Shown: positions 19,439 to 29,802, counted from the stretch's first letter. The stretch: 64,000 bases of DNA from JAWPMT01 sp965215825 (GCA_965215825.1 CBDCEM010000003.1:248001-312000); one strand, 5' to 3'. The notes: generated by a model not told the origin, from the sequence alone. Numbers and translations: made by a program.

Positions 19439-20311
19439 ATGGATCTACTTAAAATTTCAAGGCTTTCAAAGACATATGGGAATGGTGTTAAAGCGCTGGA
19501 CAATATCTCTCTTGATATTCCAATTGGTATGTATGGCCTGCTGGGTCCAAATGGTGCAGGGAAATCCACCTTGATGCGTACTATCGCTACCCTGCAAAAC
19601 CCTGATCAGGGACAGATTTTTCTCGGTGAACTAAATGTTATTGAGGAAAAGGATGAGATACGAAAAGTGCTGGGATACCTTCCACAGGAATTCGGTCTTT
19701 ATCCTCGTATTTCCGCTGAAGCCTTATTGGATCACCTTGCAGTTTTAAAAGGACTGGTCCACAAACGAGAACGGAAGGAACTCGTTCAGGCATTGCTGCA
19801 TAAAACCAACCTTTATAAGGACCGAAAGAAAAACCTTGGCGGCTATTCGGGGGGAATGAAACAGCGATTTGGCATCGCGCAGGCCTTATTGTCTAATCCA
19901 CGCCTGATCATTGTGGATGAACCTACCGCGGGATTGGATCCCGCCGAAAGAAACCGATTTTACAACCTACTGAGTGAACTCGGTGAAAATACCATCGTGA
20001 TACTCTCCACGCATCTGGTGGATGATGTTCGTGAGTTATGTAGCCTCATGGCTGTTATCAATCAGGGACAGGTCAAGTTACAAGGGAATCCTCAACAACT
20101 CATGGAAGGCATGCAGGGGAAAATTTGGAAAAAGGTGATCTCAAATGAGGAACTTCCATCTTATCGAGAACAATTTAATCTCATTTCTGATCGACTCTTC
20201 CAGGGTAAACCCATCGTTCATGCCTGGAGCGAAACAGATCCGGGACAGGGGTTTGTCCTTGCTCATGTCGGACTGGAAGATGTCTATTTCAGTCAATTAT
20301 CTAACATCTAA
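19439..20311 (+). CDS. ABC transporter ATP-binding protein
   Basis: Cytoplasmic ATPase of an ABC-2 type exporter. Walker A GPNGAGKST lies at residues 36-44, the ABC signature GGYSGGMKQR near 133-142, Walker B LIIVDEP near 156-162, and the H-loop in STHLVDD. The C-terminal 60 residues are a regulatory tail typical of CcmA-like proteins. The gene is 12 bp upstream of its permease and divergent from the LytTR two-component pair, which probably controls both. Length is 290 residues. Confidence 0.94.
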   Translation: MDLLKISRLSKTYGNGVKALDNISLDIPIGMYGLLGPNGAGKSTLMRTIATLQNPDQGQIFLGELNVIEEKDEIRKVLGYLPQEFGLYPRISAEALLDHLAVLKGLVHKRERKELVQALLHKTNLYKDRKKNLGGYSGGMKQRFGIAQALLSNPRLIIVDEPTAGLDPAERNRFYNLLSELGENTIVILSTHLVDDVRELCSLMAVINQGQVKLQGNPQQLMEGMQGKIWKKVISNEELPSYREQFNLISDRLFQGKPIVHAWSETDPGQGFVLAHVGLEDVYFSQLSNI

Positions 20312-20323
20312 TTACAACGCGCT

Positions 20324-23300
20324 ATGTGGTTCAAAATATTCAAATTCGAATTGAAGTATCGAATTGGGCAACCTGATCTCTACGTCTATTTTTTAGGTTT
20401 ACTTCTTTGTTCTTTGGTGTCCATTGACTTCATTTTTGAAGGGCAGTTTGGGAGTCTCAAAGAAAATTCTCCGTATGTGATTGCGTTTAGCATGGTGATC
20501 ACATCCTTGTTCTTTTTTATGGTGATTTCACTGTTAGCCGGGTTTTCCATTCTAAAGGATTTCGAGCATCGCATGGAATCATTGATGTTTTCCAATCCCA
20601 TCAAAAAGAGAGATTATTTACTGGGAAGATTTCTAGGGTCTCTGGTGATTGTTCTTTTCGTGTACCTCGGCCTTTTGATAGGTACCATGCTGAATTATTA
20701 TATGCCATGGAAGTCTACAGAAGACTTGCTTTCTTATGAAATATGGCACTATGTACAGCCCTTTCTTTTCTTTATTGTTCCCAATATTATCATCGCTACT
20801 ACCATCTTTTTCGTAGCGGCAGCGCTTGGGCGAAAACTGTTGATCGTCTATACACAAGGGATTTTTTTACTCGTAGGATATATCCTTCTAATGTCATATT
20901 CGGGGCCAATAGAAAATGAGTGGTTCCTCAGTGTCATTGATCCTTTTGCCGTAAAGATGATTAAGACCATTACGGATGTATGGACTCCTCTTGAACGTAA
21001 TCAGCAACTACTTCCTACCCATGGGTTTTTGCTTTACAACAGGGTTGTATGGATTGGGATAAGCATCGGGATCTTTCTTGTGGGTTATCGATATTTTGAT
21101 TTCACAGTAGTCAGAAAACACTTAATCATCAGGAAGCCCGAAGAGGACAACTCAGTTCAAAATGCTGACATGAGCCTACCCCGCCGACAGGCCAAACATG
21201 GATGGATCATAGAGTTGAGAAAACTCCTTCATCAAGCCTTCTTTTACTTCCGTTCAATTGCGGGTGAAGTTCCCTTCATTGCCATCATGCTTTGTGGAGC
21301 ACTGATCATTTTCGTCAATGGAATTAGCTTGGGTACTTCGTATGGTGTCCCCAGTTTTCCAACGACCTATCTTATTGTCGAAGAACTACAGGAATTGTCA
21401 ATCTGGTTCTTTCTGTTGATTATGATCTTTTACTCAGGGGAGATTATATGGAAGGAACGACAGGTACGTATGGATACGATCTATGACGCTTTACCAACGA
21501 TGGATTGGTCGAATCTTTTGGCCAAGTATTTTGGACTTATAATGACATACATGGTCATGATGGTGGCCCTCATTGTGTCCGGCGTATCTTTTCAAATACT
21601 CAATGGGTTCTACGACGTACAGATGAATGTATACCTGACAGCATTCTTCATGGATTTGTTGCTTTTCCTTTCCATTTATACAGCCCTGGCTATTTTCCTG
21701 CAGGTATTGGTAAATCACAAGTACGTAGGTTTTATGGTGACTTTCGTTTCTTTCCTGCTCACCATGTTTTTGGCAGCTATCGGGTTTGATCACAGCTTGA
21801 TCAATTTTGGAGGCAATCAGCTCGCCACCTATTCGGAGATGAATGGCTATGGTCATTTACTAACTCCTTTCCTTTGGGTAAAGGCTTACTGGTTGAGCTT
21901 CTGCTTTATGCTCTTGGTCATTGGTGTGATGTTGATCGCCCGGGGTACCGAAACCTCCTTGAACAGCAGGATCAAAGCATTTAGAAGTAAGATTACACCT
22001 GCAGTGAAGATCATGGGACTGATGGCGTTGACTGTTTTTCTAATCACCGGAGGTTACATCTACTACAATGTGAATGTGCTCAATACCTATGCCACCAAAT
22101 GGGATCAAAACACTCAGCGTGTTGCTTATGAAAGGTCGTTAAAGAAGTATGAGAACTTACCTCAACCTAAAGTCGTAGGTGTTAAAATAGAGATGGACTT
22201 ATACCCTGAAGAGCGGGACTATATCCTTCAGGGCACCTATCTGATGCAGAATAAGAATCAGGAACCAATCCATGAAATTCACATTCAAAAATATCCTGAC
22301 GACCAAATTACCCTGGAGGTAAATTTTGAACGAACCTCGGTTCCTGATAACCAGTGGAATGAGTTTGGCTATCGGATATTTAAGTTGGAAGAACCCTTGT
22401 TGCCCGGAGATTCCATAGAGATGAACTTCTTGCAAACTTTTGAAACCAGTGGATTTGTTTCGGGAGAGTCCAACACGCGAGTGGTGGATAATGGGACTTT
22501 TCTTAACAACGATTATTTCCCAGGTATCGGATACAATCGCAATATAGAAATGAGAGATGAACAAGAGAGAAGAGATGCGGGTTTGCGGCGAAGAACCAAT
22601 CAAATCGCTCAAACAGATTCACTCGGTTTACACGCTGCTCGTACAGGAGATGATGGTTATGAAATTGCTTTCGAAGCAACGTTAAGTACCTCAATTGATC
22701 AAATAGCAGTAACCTCAGGCTCTTTGGAACGAGAATGGACAAAAGGAGATAGAAGATATTTCCATTACAAGATGAAGGAGCCGATGGTGAATTTTTATGC
22801 GATCGTATCTGCAGAATATCAAGTCTTCAGAGAAAAATGGAGACCCGAAGCTACTACGAATGAAATCGATCTCGAGATCTATTATCACAAGGGACACGAT
22901 CAGAATGTGCAGCGTATGATGGACGGAATGAAGCACTCTTTGGAATACTTTTCAAATAGCTATGGTGACTACCCTTATGACCACTTTCGGATCATGGAGT
23001 TTCCTCGATACCGCACTTTTGCCCAATCATTTCCAGGCGCTGTTCCATTTGCTGAATCCATGGGGTTTCGATTGGATATAGATGATCAGGAAGATCTGGA
23101 TATGGTGTTTTACGTCACCGCCCATGAGGTTGCCCATCAATGGTGGGGGTTGCAGTTGATTGCAGCTACGGTGGAAGGGCGCCATGCCTTATTGGAATCA
23201 CTGGCGCAATACTCCGCCCTCATGATCACAAAAAGGCAGTTTTCTGAAGAAAAGGTGGCCAAGTTTTTGAAAGAGAATGAGCAAAAGTACTTGCGTGAGC

Positions 23301-23905
23301 GGGCTACTGAGAAAAAGAAGGAAAAGTCCCTGGTCGAAACCTACGGACAGCAGTATGTTCATTACAGTAAAGGCCTGCTGAACTTCAACCATTTGCAAAA
23401 TCGGATCCCAGAAGATAGCATTAATAAGGCGTTGGAAAGATTAGTGAATGATTGGAATTTTCTTGACCATCCGAACACGTTGAAAAGCTATGCTACTTTC
23501 CGAGACTTTCTTGATCAATTGGATATGGTAACACCGGATAGCCTGAAAAACCTAAATAGGGATCTTTTTGAACAGATCACCCTCCATGAGCTGAGTGTGG
23601 ACGATGTAAGTTATGTGGAGACTGAGCCAAGATATTATGAGCTTATGGCTTCATTTGAGGCACGTAAATATCATGTTGATAGCATGGGTATTGAACAGGA
23701 AGTTCCTCCGCAGGATTGGATTGATATAGGAATCTATGCCGAAACAACATCGGGAGAAGAACTGATTGAATTGAAGACTTATTTCTTCGATCAGCCTCAT
23801 ATTTCGATTGACGTCTTGATAGACCGAAAGCCTTCAAAAGTGGTTATTGATCCGATGAACCTCTTTATTGAAAAAGAGGATCGTGACAATGAACACTTCT
23901 TTTGA
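20324..23905 (+). CDS. ABC-2 permease fused to an M1-family metallopeptidase domain
   Basis: Large fusion protein of 1193 residues. The first half (about 1-590) holds two blocks of roughly six transmembrane helices, an ABC-2 permease. The second half (about 610-1193) is an M1 aminopeptidase-like domain placed after the last helix and therefore probably periplasmic. It has the zinc motif HEVAH at 934-938 and a candidate third ligand, Glu958, in ALLESLAQYSAL, with 19 residues between HEVAH and that glutamate. No GAMEN-type exopeptidase motif is clear; PGAVPFAES sits at its place. This architecture is known in Bacteroidota, but substrates are not. It pairs with the ATPase upstream. Confidence 0.93.
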   Translation: MWFKIFKFELKYRIGQPDLYVYFLGLLLCSLVSIDFIFEGQFGSLKENSPYVIAFSMVITSLFFFMVISLLAGFSILKDFEHRMESLMFSNPIKKRDYLLGRFLGSLVIVLFVYLGLLIGTMLNYYMPWKSTEDLLSYEIWHYVQPFLFFIVPNIIIATTIFFVAAALGRKLLIVYTQGIFLLVGYILLMSYSGPIENEWFLSVIDPFAVKMIKTITDVWTPLERNQQLLPTHGFLLYNRVVWIGISIGIFLVGYRYFDFTVVRKHLIIRKPEEDNSVQNADMSLPRRQAKHGWIIELRKLLHQAFFYFRSIAGEVPFIAIMLCGALIIFVNGISLGTSYGVPSFPTTYLIVEELQELSIWFFLLIMIFYSGEIIWKERQVRMDTIYDALPTMDWSNLLAKYFGLIMTYMVMMVALIVSGVSFQILNGFYDVQMNVYLTAFFMDLLLFLSIYTALAIFLQVLVNHKYVGFMVTFVSFLLTMFLAAIGFDHSLINFGGNQLATYSEMNGYGHLLTPFLWVKAYWLSFCFMLLVIGVMLIARGTETSLNSRIKAFRSKITPAVKIMGLMALTVFLITGGYIYYNVNVLNTYATKWDQNTQRVAYERSLKKYENLPQPKVVGVKIEMDLYPEERDYILQGTYLMQNKNQEPIHEIHIQKYPDDQITLEVNFERTSVPDNQWNEFGYRIFKLEEPLLPGDSIEMNFLQTFETSGFVSGESNTRVVDNGTFLNNDYFPGIGYNRNIEMRDEQERRDAGLRRRTNQIAQTDSLGLHAARTGDDGYEIAFEATLSTSIDQIAVTSGSLEREWTKGDRRYFHYKMKEPMVNFYAIVSAEYQVFREKWRPEATTNEIDLEIYYHKGHDQNVQRMMDGMKHSLEYFSNSYGDYPYDHFRIMEFPRYRTFAQSFPGAVPFAESMGFRLDIDDQEDLDMVFYVTAHEVAHQWWGLQLIAATVEGRHALLESLAQYSALMITKRQFSEEKVAKFLKENEQKYLRERATEKKKEKSLVETYGQQYVHYSKGLLNFNHLQNRIPEDSINKALERLVNDWNFLDHPNTLKSYATFRDFLDQLDMVTPDSLKNLNRDLFEQITLHELSVDDVSYVETEPRYYELMASFEARKYHVDSMGIEQEVPPQDWIDIGIYAETTSGEELIELKTYFFDQPHISIDVLIDRKPSKVVIDPMNLFIEKEDRDNEHFF

Positions 23906-23933
23906 TTCAATTTAAGTGAAAAGTTGGTTCTTG

Positions 23934-23966
23934 AATACCATGCGTCTTAACGTGTGGTATTTTTTT
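23934..23966 (+). terminator. Intrinsic terminator after the permease/peptidase gene
   Basis: An 11-bp stem (AATACCATGCG paired with CGTGTGGTATT, two G-T pairs) with a 6-base loop is followed directly by five further T residues. It lies 28 bp after the permease stop, between converging genes. Confidence 0.7.
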
Positions 23967-23968
23967 GA

Positions 23969-24691
23969 TCAAATGATCCTTGTGACCTGGTAGATGTTAT
24001 TCGAAGTGCACTTATTCTTAAATGCCTGATAGATCGGATCATTTAATAACAACTCGAAAGATTCCTGTTCTTGTGCTTCGAGCAACAATAAACCATCCAC
24101 AAAGAAGGGTTGAACCTGTTCACTTCCGTCCTTTCCAATTCTGGAGATAGTGGCTGCCTTTAACCCTGAGAAATAATTGACAATGTTGTGGTGACTGAAA
24201 AGAGTAGTTAGCTCCTTGATTTGATCTTCTGAAACTCCTTCTCCTTGAAAGAGATGAGTGAGGTAGTAGTTTTTTCCAATGTATCGAACTGGCTTTTGCG
24301 GAGGGCTTGGATGATCTCCGATTCTTTTTGTAAAACCAAAAATAAATCGTCGGACTGATTTAAGTCTTAGGACACTTTTCAATAGGAAGATCTTATTACT
24401 CACCATATTCAGAAATGCCTTGGCATTAGGATATTTTACGATCAATAACATTTGTCTGTCAAGTTCCTGGGTACCTTCCAGTTTCTCTTTGATATAACCT
24501 TTGAAATGAGCTTGACCTCCTACTTTTTTCAGATGTGAGAACACCAGTAAATTGTAAATTGTATAAAGCTTAGGACGCTTCAAATCGAACCAGTTGATGG
24601 CCCAAATAGGACCTTTTAGGTCGATTTCATCGTTTTTTCCGGTAATGGCAACGGAGGTTTTTTTATTGATGACAACAGATTCTCGGTTCAC
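23969..24691 (-). CDS. Hypothetical protein, DUF1330-like dimeric alpha/beta barrel fold
   Basis: Unrecognised 240-residue cytoplasmic protein without signal peptide. The first half (AINWFDLKRPKLYTIYNLL, LDRQMLLIVKYPNAKAFLNMV) has the pattern of a ferredoxin-like dimeric alpha/beta barrel of the DUF1330 kind. The second half repeats the theme (YYLTHLFQGEGVSEDQIKEL, FVDGLLLLEAQEQESFELLL), so the protein may be a tandem of two such domains. No catalytic residues are assigned. It is divergent from the gene at 24839. Confidence 0.68.
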   Translation of the reverse strand: MNRESVVINKKTSVAITGKNDEIDLKGPIWAINWFDLKRPKLYTIYNLLVFSHLKKVGGQAHFKGYIKEKLEGTQELDRQMLLIVKYPNAKAFLNMVSNKIFLLKSVLRLKSVRRFIFGFTKRIGDHPSPPQKPVRYIGKNYYLTHLFQGEGVSEDQIKELTTLFSHHNIVNYFSGLKAATISRIGKDGSEQVQPFFVDGLLLLEAQEQESFELLLNDPIYQAFKNKCTSNNIYQVTRII

Positions 24692-24838
24692 ATTTCAACA
24701 ATTAAGGTGAATACAGCGTCAAAATACCTCTTTTCTTGAAAAATCAGCATCAGGTACTACTGGTGAGCCTCAAATAAATTGTTGTTATTTGCAACGGAGT
24801 AGTATTTAATACCGTGCTATTTCATAATATTTCCAGCT

Positions 24839-25264
24839 ATGGCGAAAGAACTGTATAAGATACCGGGGAAGGTTGTTGGACGACATCATCCGGAAATTAA
24901 TGCGATCATTGATACGTGGGAATCATTACTCATTTCTCTTGAAGATTGGAAGGCCTCTGTATATGAGATTGGAATTGTAGACTATGCTCCCAGAAACGGG
25001 GTAACGAGTTGGATCATAGATACAAGCAAAAGCCAGGGCGTATTTAAACCAGAGATTCAGGATTTCAGAGAGAAAGTTGCAAGGCCCAGACTCGCGGAGA
25101 ATGGAGTGAAATTTCTATTTGTTGTATTGCCTCATTCTGCAATAAGTAAACTTTCCGCCCGAAAGACGGCCAAACTATATCAGGAAGGAACCTTTGAATC
25201 CTATCCCGTTTCGAGCATCAATGAAGCTGTAGAAATAATAAAAGCCGCTGGGCTTACCGAGTAG
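24839..25264 (+). CDS. Hypothetical protein, possibly STAS/SpoIIAA-like fold
   Basis: Small soluble protein of 141 residues. Alternating strands and helices (VYEIGIVDYAPRN, SWIIDTSKSQGVFKPEIQDF, VKFLFVVLPHSA, INEAVEIIKAAGL) resemble SpoIIAA/STAS-like domains in length and layout, but I do not recognise a specific family. No signal peptide or membrane helix is present. It sits 70 bp upstream of the molybdopterin oxidoreductase and may be co-transcribed with it. Confidence 0.65.
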   Translation: MAKELYKIPGKVVGRHHPEINAIIDTWESLLISLEDWKASVYEIGIVDYAPRNGVTSWIIDTSKSQGVFKPEIQDFREKVARPRLAENGVKFLFVVLPHSAISKLSARKTAKLYQEGTFESYPVSSINEAVEIIKAAGLTE

Positions 25265-25334
25265 CTACGTTCTTTTAATCCGGTGGGCGATGATGTCCGA
25301 ATGAATTATCTTACCTGATATTCTTTTCAAGTAT

Positions 25335-27416
25335 ATGGGGCAGAAAACCGGAACTTTTACACATTATAGAACTTGCAATCTCTGTGAAGCCATGTGTGGT
25401 ATTGAGATTGATGTAGTTGATGATCAAATCAAATCCATTAAAGGAGATAAAGAAGACCCGTTTAGTAAGGGATATATCTGCCCAAAGGCAACGGGATTGC
25501 AGGATATATATAAAGATCCGGATCGCCTTACTGGCCCTGTAAAGAAAGAAGGTGATGGTTGGAAGGAAATTTCCTGGAAGGAAGCTTTTGATCTGGTAGA
25601 AGAAAAAATTAAAGGCATCCAGCAGCAATATGGTCCTGATTCACTCGGGGTTTATCAAGGTAATCCGAATGTCCATAGTTTAGGAGCCATGCTTTTTGGC
25701 CCAAACTTCATTCGGTCACTAAAGACTAAAAACCGGTTTTCTGCTACTTCAGTTGATCAATTGCCGCATCATTTTGCCTCCCAATTCATGATCGGGCATA
25801 TGTCCATGATTCCAGTTCCGGATATCAATCGCACGCACTTTTTCCTTTGCATGGGCGCTAATCCGGTCGTGTCTAATGGTAGCCTGATGTCTGCGGGTGG
25901 AATGCCCCAGAAAATCAAGGATCTTCGAACGAGAGGTGGGAAGGTTGTGGTGGTAGATCCACGTAAAACAGAAACTGCCCGTAAGTCTGATCAGCACTTG
26001 TTCATCAAGCCTGGAGCGGATGTTTACTTGCTGGCTTCGATGATCCATGTCCTATTTGAGGAAGGTAGGGTAAAGGATTTACCCGATTACTATGAAAATA
26101 GTGAGGAGCTAAGGGAGCTATTCGATACTTATTCACCTGAAAATACGAATGCGCTTACGGGAGTTGACCCTGGAGATGTCCGACAACTGGTATTGGATTT
26201 TTGCGCTTCAGAATCAGCGGTTTGCTACGGCCGTATGGGACTTTCTACCCAGGAGCATGGGGTGTTATGTCAATGGATGATTAACCTGTTCAATATCCTT
26301 ACGGGTAATTTTGATCGTCCGGGCGGAGCCATGTTCCCATCGCCTGCATTCGATACTGTAGGTATGTCTGGGCGAGGTACGTATAAGAAATACAATCGCT
26401 GGCAAAGTGCGGTAAGGAAACTACCTGAATTTGGTGGGGAGCTCCCTGTAGCAGCTATGGCGGAAGATATTCTAGAAGGAGGGATCAAAGGAATGCTTAC
26501 AGTTGCGGGTAATCCGGTCCTTTCCACTCCCAATGGGAATCAGTTGGAAAGAGCACTGAAAGGGCTTGATTTTATGGTTTCCATTGATATCTACATCAAT
26601 GAGACCACCAGCCATGCGGATGTGATTTTGCCACCCGCAACGGGTCTTGAAAATGATCACTACGACGTGGTATTTCATACATTGGCAATTCATAATCAGG
26701 CTAAATACTCAGAGGCACTTTTTGAACCAAAGCCTGGAGCTATGAAGGATTGGGAGATTTTGAAGGCCCTAACCAAACGTTTCTCAAAACAATCCCTTGG
26801 TCAGAAATTGCAAGACCCATTCCTCACGCCTGAAACCATTTTGGATGGAGGATTCAAAAGAAGCAATAACAACCTCTCAGTGAAAAAACTTAAGAAGCAG
26901 CCACATGGGGTTGATTTAGGGCCTCATAAACCACAACTTCCGGAGAGAATATTTACAGATTCAGGAAAGGTGGATTTAGCTCCATCATTGTTTGTTGATC
27001 AATTGAAAAGACTGAAACTTGACGTCCATCAACAGGGATTGGTATTGATTGGTCGCAGGTTGTTGCGAAGTAACAACAGTTGGATGCACAACAGTTTTCG
27101 CCTCGTTAAGGGACCGGAACAATGCACTTTATTGATCCATCCTGAAGATGCAGCATCGCGCTCAATTGAGCACTTACAAGAGGTCCAGGTTACTTCCCGC
27201 GTGGGAACAGTTACGATCACAGCTGAAATTTCTGATGAAATCATGAAGGGAGTGGTTAGTATCCCTCACGGATGGGGTCATAACCGAAAAGGAAGCCAGT
27301 GGAAGATCGCCGAGGATCATGCAGGAGTATCCATCAATGACCTGACGGATGATCAATTTATTGATCCTGTTTCCGGGAATGCAGCTTTCTCTGGTGTCAG
27401 AGTTGAGGTTGCCTAA
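25335..27416 (+). CDS. Molybdopterin oxidoreductase (DMSO reductase superfamily), cytoplasmic
   Basis: Large catalytic subunit of 693 residues. An N-terminal iron-sulfur domain holds CNLCEAMC (Cys14, 17, 21) and Cys49 in GYICPK, fitting one 4Fe-4S cluster. Molybdopterin-binding domains follow (ATSVDQLPHHFAS, CMGANPVVSNG, VVVVDPRKTETA, GNPVLSTPNG), and a C-terminal molydopterin-dinucleotide domain spans about 560-690. There is no Tat signal, so it is probably cytoplasmic. No electron-transfer subunits are adjacent, and the substrate cannot be predicted. It resembles the broadly distributed single-subunit members rather than a known nitrate or formate enzyme. Confidence 0.88.
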   Translation: MGQKTGTFTHYRTCNLCEAMCGIEIDVVDDQIKSIKGDKEDPFSKGYICPKATGLQDIYKDPDRLTGPVKKEGDGWKEISWKEAFDLVEEKIKGIQQQYGPDSLGVYQGNPNVHSLGAMLFGPNFIRSLKTKNRFSATSVDQLPHHFASQFMIGHMSMIPVPDINRTHFFLCMGANPVVSNGSLMSAGGMPQKIKDLRTRGGKVVVVDPRKTETARKSDQHLFIKPGADVYLLASMIHVLFEEGRVKDLPDYYENSEELRELFDTYSPENTNALTGVDPGDVRQLVLDFCASESAVCYGRMGLSTQEHGVLCQWMINLFNILTGNFDRPGGAMFPSPAFDTVGMSGRGTYKKYNRWQSAVRKLPEFGGELPVAAMAEDILEGGIKGMLTVAGNPVLSTPNGNQLERALKGLDFMVSIDIYINETTSHADVILPPATGLENDHYDVVFHTLAIHNQAKYSEALFEPKPGAMKDWEILKALTKRFSKQSLGQKLQDPFLTPETILDGGFKRSNNNLSVKKLKKQPHGVDLGPHKPQLPERIFTDSGKVDLAPSLFVDQLKRLKLDVHQQGLVLIGRRLLRSNNSWMHNSFRLVKGPEQCTLLIHPEDAASRSIEHLQEVQVTSRVGTVTITAEISDEIMKGVVSIPHGWGHNRKGSQWKIAEDHAGVSINDLTDDQFIDPVSGNAAFSGVRVEVA

Positions 27417-27484
27417 TATTTGCTGAGTCAGTACGAGATTTTCCGCATTGAGCCGTGAAATATCAATCTCAATAGTTGGAATCC

Positions 27485-27492
27485 TATATTTG
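27485..27492 (+). promoter_or_regulatory. Candidate -7 promoter element upstream of the chemoreceptor gene
   Basis: TATATTTG at 27485-27492 is an exact match to the Bacteroidota -7 consensus TAnnTTTG and lies 22 bp before the start codon. No convincing -33 TTTG is seen at the expected spacing. Confidence 0.35.
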
Positions 27493-27514
27493 ATACTTAG
27501 CATCCCACCAACTA

Positions 27515-29740
27515 ATGCCAAGTGACAAAAAACTATCAAAAGACTCAAAATCTCTTAGCCTACGGGTTAAGATGTTATTGATTCTGGGATTACCATTGAT
27601 TCTATCACTATTGATGGTTACTCAAATTCATCTTTACCTCACCAATGAAAGGAGCAAGGAAGACCTGATCGCTTTTCGGGAATCCGAGGTTGAAAGTGCC
27701 GAAAATAAGCTCCGGTCTGTTGTCGATATGGTGGAGGGCTATCTCTCTAATGCAGACAGTTTGGGTGTTCCGATGGAAGATCTTCTCGAGTACCTGAGAT
27801 TAATGCGATACGATAATGGAGATGGGTATTTTTGGATTATTGATGATCAATTACCCTTTCCGAACCTCCTGTTTCATGCGACTCATCCGGGTAATGAGGG
27901 TCAACCAACCGATGATCCCAAGTTTGAAATAATTACTGATCAACCGGGTAAGAATTTTCATCAGGAAATTGTTAGGACCTGTCAAACAAGCGGAGAGGCA
28001 TTTACGGATTATTTCTGGGTAAGGCCTGTAGATAATTTTGTTCACCAAAAACTAGCCTATTCGAAGTACATACGAGCAAAAAGAATAATAATTTCTTCCG
28101 GAATTTACGTCGATCAAATTGATATCAGGGTAAGTGAGAAAGAAGCATCGATTGCCCAATATGTTAAGCGTACCATTCTTTTATCCGCGTGTTTGGCACT
28201 TGTCATTCTGTTGATTTCGTTCTTTGTCGCCTGGTATTTTAGTAATAGTCTCATTTCTTCCATGCTGAAGGTGAAGTATCTGTTACAACGTTTGGTGATG
28301 GGTGAACAATTGGATGTTATCCATACAAGCCGAAAAGATGAGATGGGGGAGATGATGGCCATGGTCAATCAAACAGCGTTGAGGGTACAGGAATTTTCGG
28401 CTTTTGCCAATCAAATAAGTGACGGTCATTTAGATGTAGATCTCGAGCTTAATAGTGAAAAGGATCTACTGGGATTATCATTGATCAAAATGAGAAACAA
28501 CCTGCATGCTGCGACGGAAGAAATAAAGTTTACCGTTGGGGACATTGTTGAACATGGCGATGTTTCTTTAAAACTTGCGACAGAAAATAAACAAGGAGTT
28601 TGGTTAGAAATCAGCCAGCTATTCAATGAGCTCACGAAGACTGTTGCAGCTTCCTTTTTGGAAATTTCCAAACTTACTGAGAGCATGTCAAAAGGTGACT
28701 TGTCTGTCAGAATGGGAACGGAATGGAAAGGGGATATGAAGACTTTAAGTGAAAGCTTAAACCTGGCGTTGGACGGACTTAATCAACTGATTTCGCAGAT
28801 TATAAGGAATGCTGAAGAGATTGGAGGGCTATCGGGTGAAATTTTGAGCAATAGTGAGCAGATGAGATTGTCAACATCTGAGGTAGCTTTGGCGGTAAAA
28901 GAAATGAGTCAGGGCGCCGGAAATCAGGTGATTCAAGTGGATAAGTCATCCGGGTTGATGGAGGGGATTTTAAATTCTTCAGTAGAAGTAAAAAAACAAG
29001 CCGATCAGATCAATCAATCGGCAAAACAGGGAGCTGCTGATAGCCAGGATGGACTAAAGTTGATTGATGAAGTTAATCAGCGGATCATTGGCATTTCTGG
29101 TTCGGCAAAGGAGAGCAGAGATTCTTTCGACGAGCTTAATGAAAGATCCGGGGAAATCGGCAAAGTCTTAAGTTTCATCACAGATATAGCCAGTCAGACT
29201 AACTTATTGGCACTAAATGCCGCCATAGAAGCAGCTCAGGCCGGTGAAGCCGGCAGAGGTTTTGCGGTAGTGGCCGAGGAAATAAGAAAACTTGCTGAAG
29301 AGTCACGAACTTCGGCCAAAGAAATTGAAGTACTTATTAAAGAGGTTCAACAAGGTACACATGCAGCTTCACAGCGAATGTTGGCGGTGAATGATAATGT
29401 AGAAAAGGCAACTCGAACCTCTCAAAATGCCTACGATGCATTTAAGAAGATGGCCGTTTCATCTAAAGACACCCTCTTGTTAGCTGAAAGCATATTAACT
29501 GCAAGTCAATTGCAAATTAATCATACGAACGAAGTTGTGACCATTACTGAGTCCATTGTAGTGATTGCCGAAGAAACGGCAGCTGGAACAGAAGAAGTAG
29601 CGACTTCCGCCAGCCAACTTTCTTCTGTGACCACTGGTTTCAAAGAGAGGGCGGAATGGTTATCTAAAATTGCAGACAATCTTCAGAATGGAGCTGGGAG
29701 GTTTAAATTAGATGAGAAGGTGAAAGATAGCATTGATTAG
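27515..29740 (+). CDS. Methyl-accepting chemotaxis protein with single Cache sensor
   Basis: Membrane chemoreceptor of 741 residues. TM1 is near residues 20-42. A periplasmic sCache_2-type sensor follows (NGDGYFWIIDDQLPFPNLLF, AYSKYIRAKRIIISSGIYVD), and TM2 is near 213-238. HAMP lies at about 240-295, with a second HAMP-like helical unit near 370-430 (GDLSVRMGTEWKGDM). The MCP signalling domain spans about 450-720, with its conserved hairpin tip TDIASQTNLLALNAAIEAA and GEAGRGFAVVAEEIRKLAEE. Cache domains of this kind often bind small carboxylates. No che genes are nearby, so it is an orphan receptor. Confidence 0.93.
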   Translation: MPSDKKLSKDSKSLSLRVKMLLILGLPLILSLLMVTQIHLYLTNERSKEDLIAFRESEVESAENKLRSVVDMVEGYLSNADSLGVPMEDLLEYLRLMRYDNGDGYFWIIDDQLPFPNLLFHATHPGNEGQPTDDPKFEIITDQPGKNFHQEIVRTCQTSGEAFTDYFWVRPVDNFVHQKLAYSKYIRAKRIIISSGIYVDQIDIRVSEKEASIAQYVKRTILLSACLALVILLISFFVAWYFSNSLISSMLKVKYLLQRLVMGEQLDVIHTSRKDEMGEMMAMVNQTALRVQEFSAFANQISDGHLDVDLELNSEKDLLGLSLIKMRNNLHAATEEIKFTVGDIVEHGDVSLKLATENKQGVWLEISQLFNELTKTVAASFLEISKLTESMSKGDLSVRMGTEWKGDMKTLSESLNLALDGLNQLISQIIRNAEEIGGLSGEILSNSEQMRLSTSEVALAVKEMSQGAGNQVIQVDKSSGLMEGILNSSVEVKKQADQINQSAKQGAADSQDGLKLIDEVNQRIIGISGSAKESRDSFDELNERSGEIGKVLSFITDIASQTNLLALNAAIEAAQAGEAGRGFAVVAEEIRKLAEESRTSAKEIEVLIKEVQQGTHAASQRMLAVNDNVEKATRTSQNAYDAFKKMAVSSKDTLLLAESILTASQLQINHTNEVVTITESIVVIAEETAAGTEEVATSASQLSSVTTGFKERAEWLSKIADNLQNGAGRFKLDEKVKDSID

Positions 29741-29802
29741 TCCGTGCCATGATCGATAATGAAATGATCAACGATGTGTCCAACTTCCTTTAACTTTATG
29801 TT

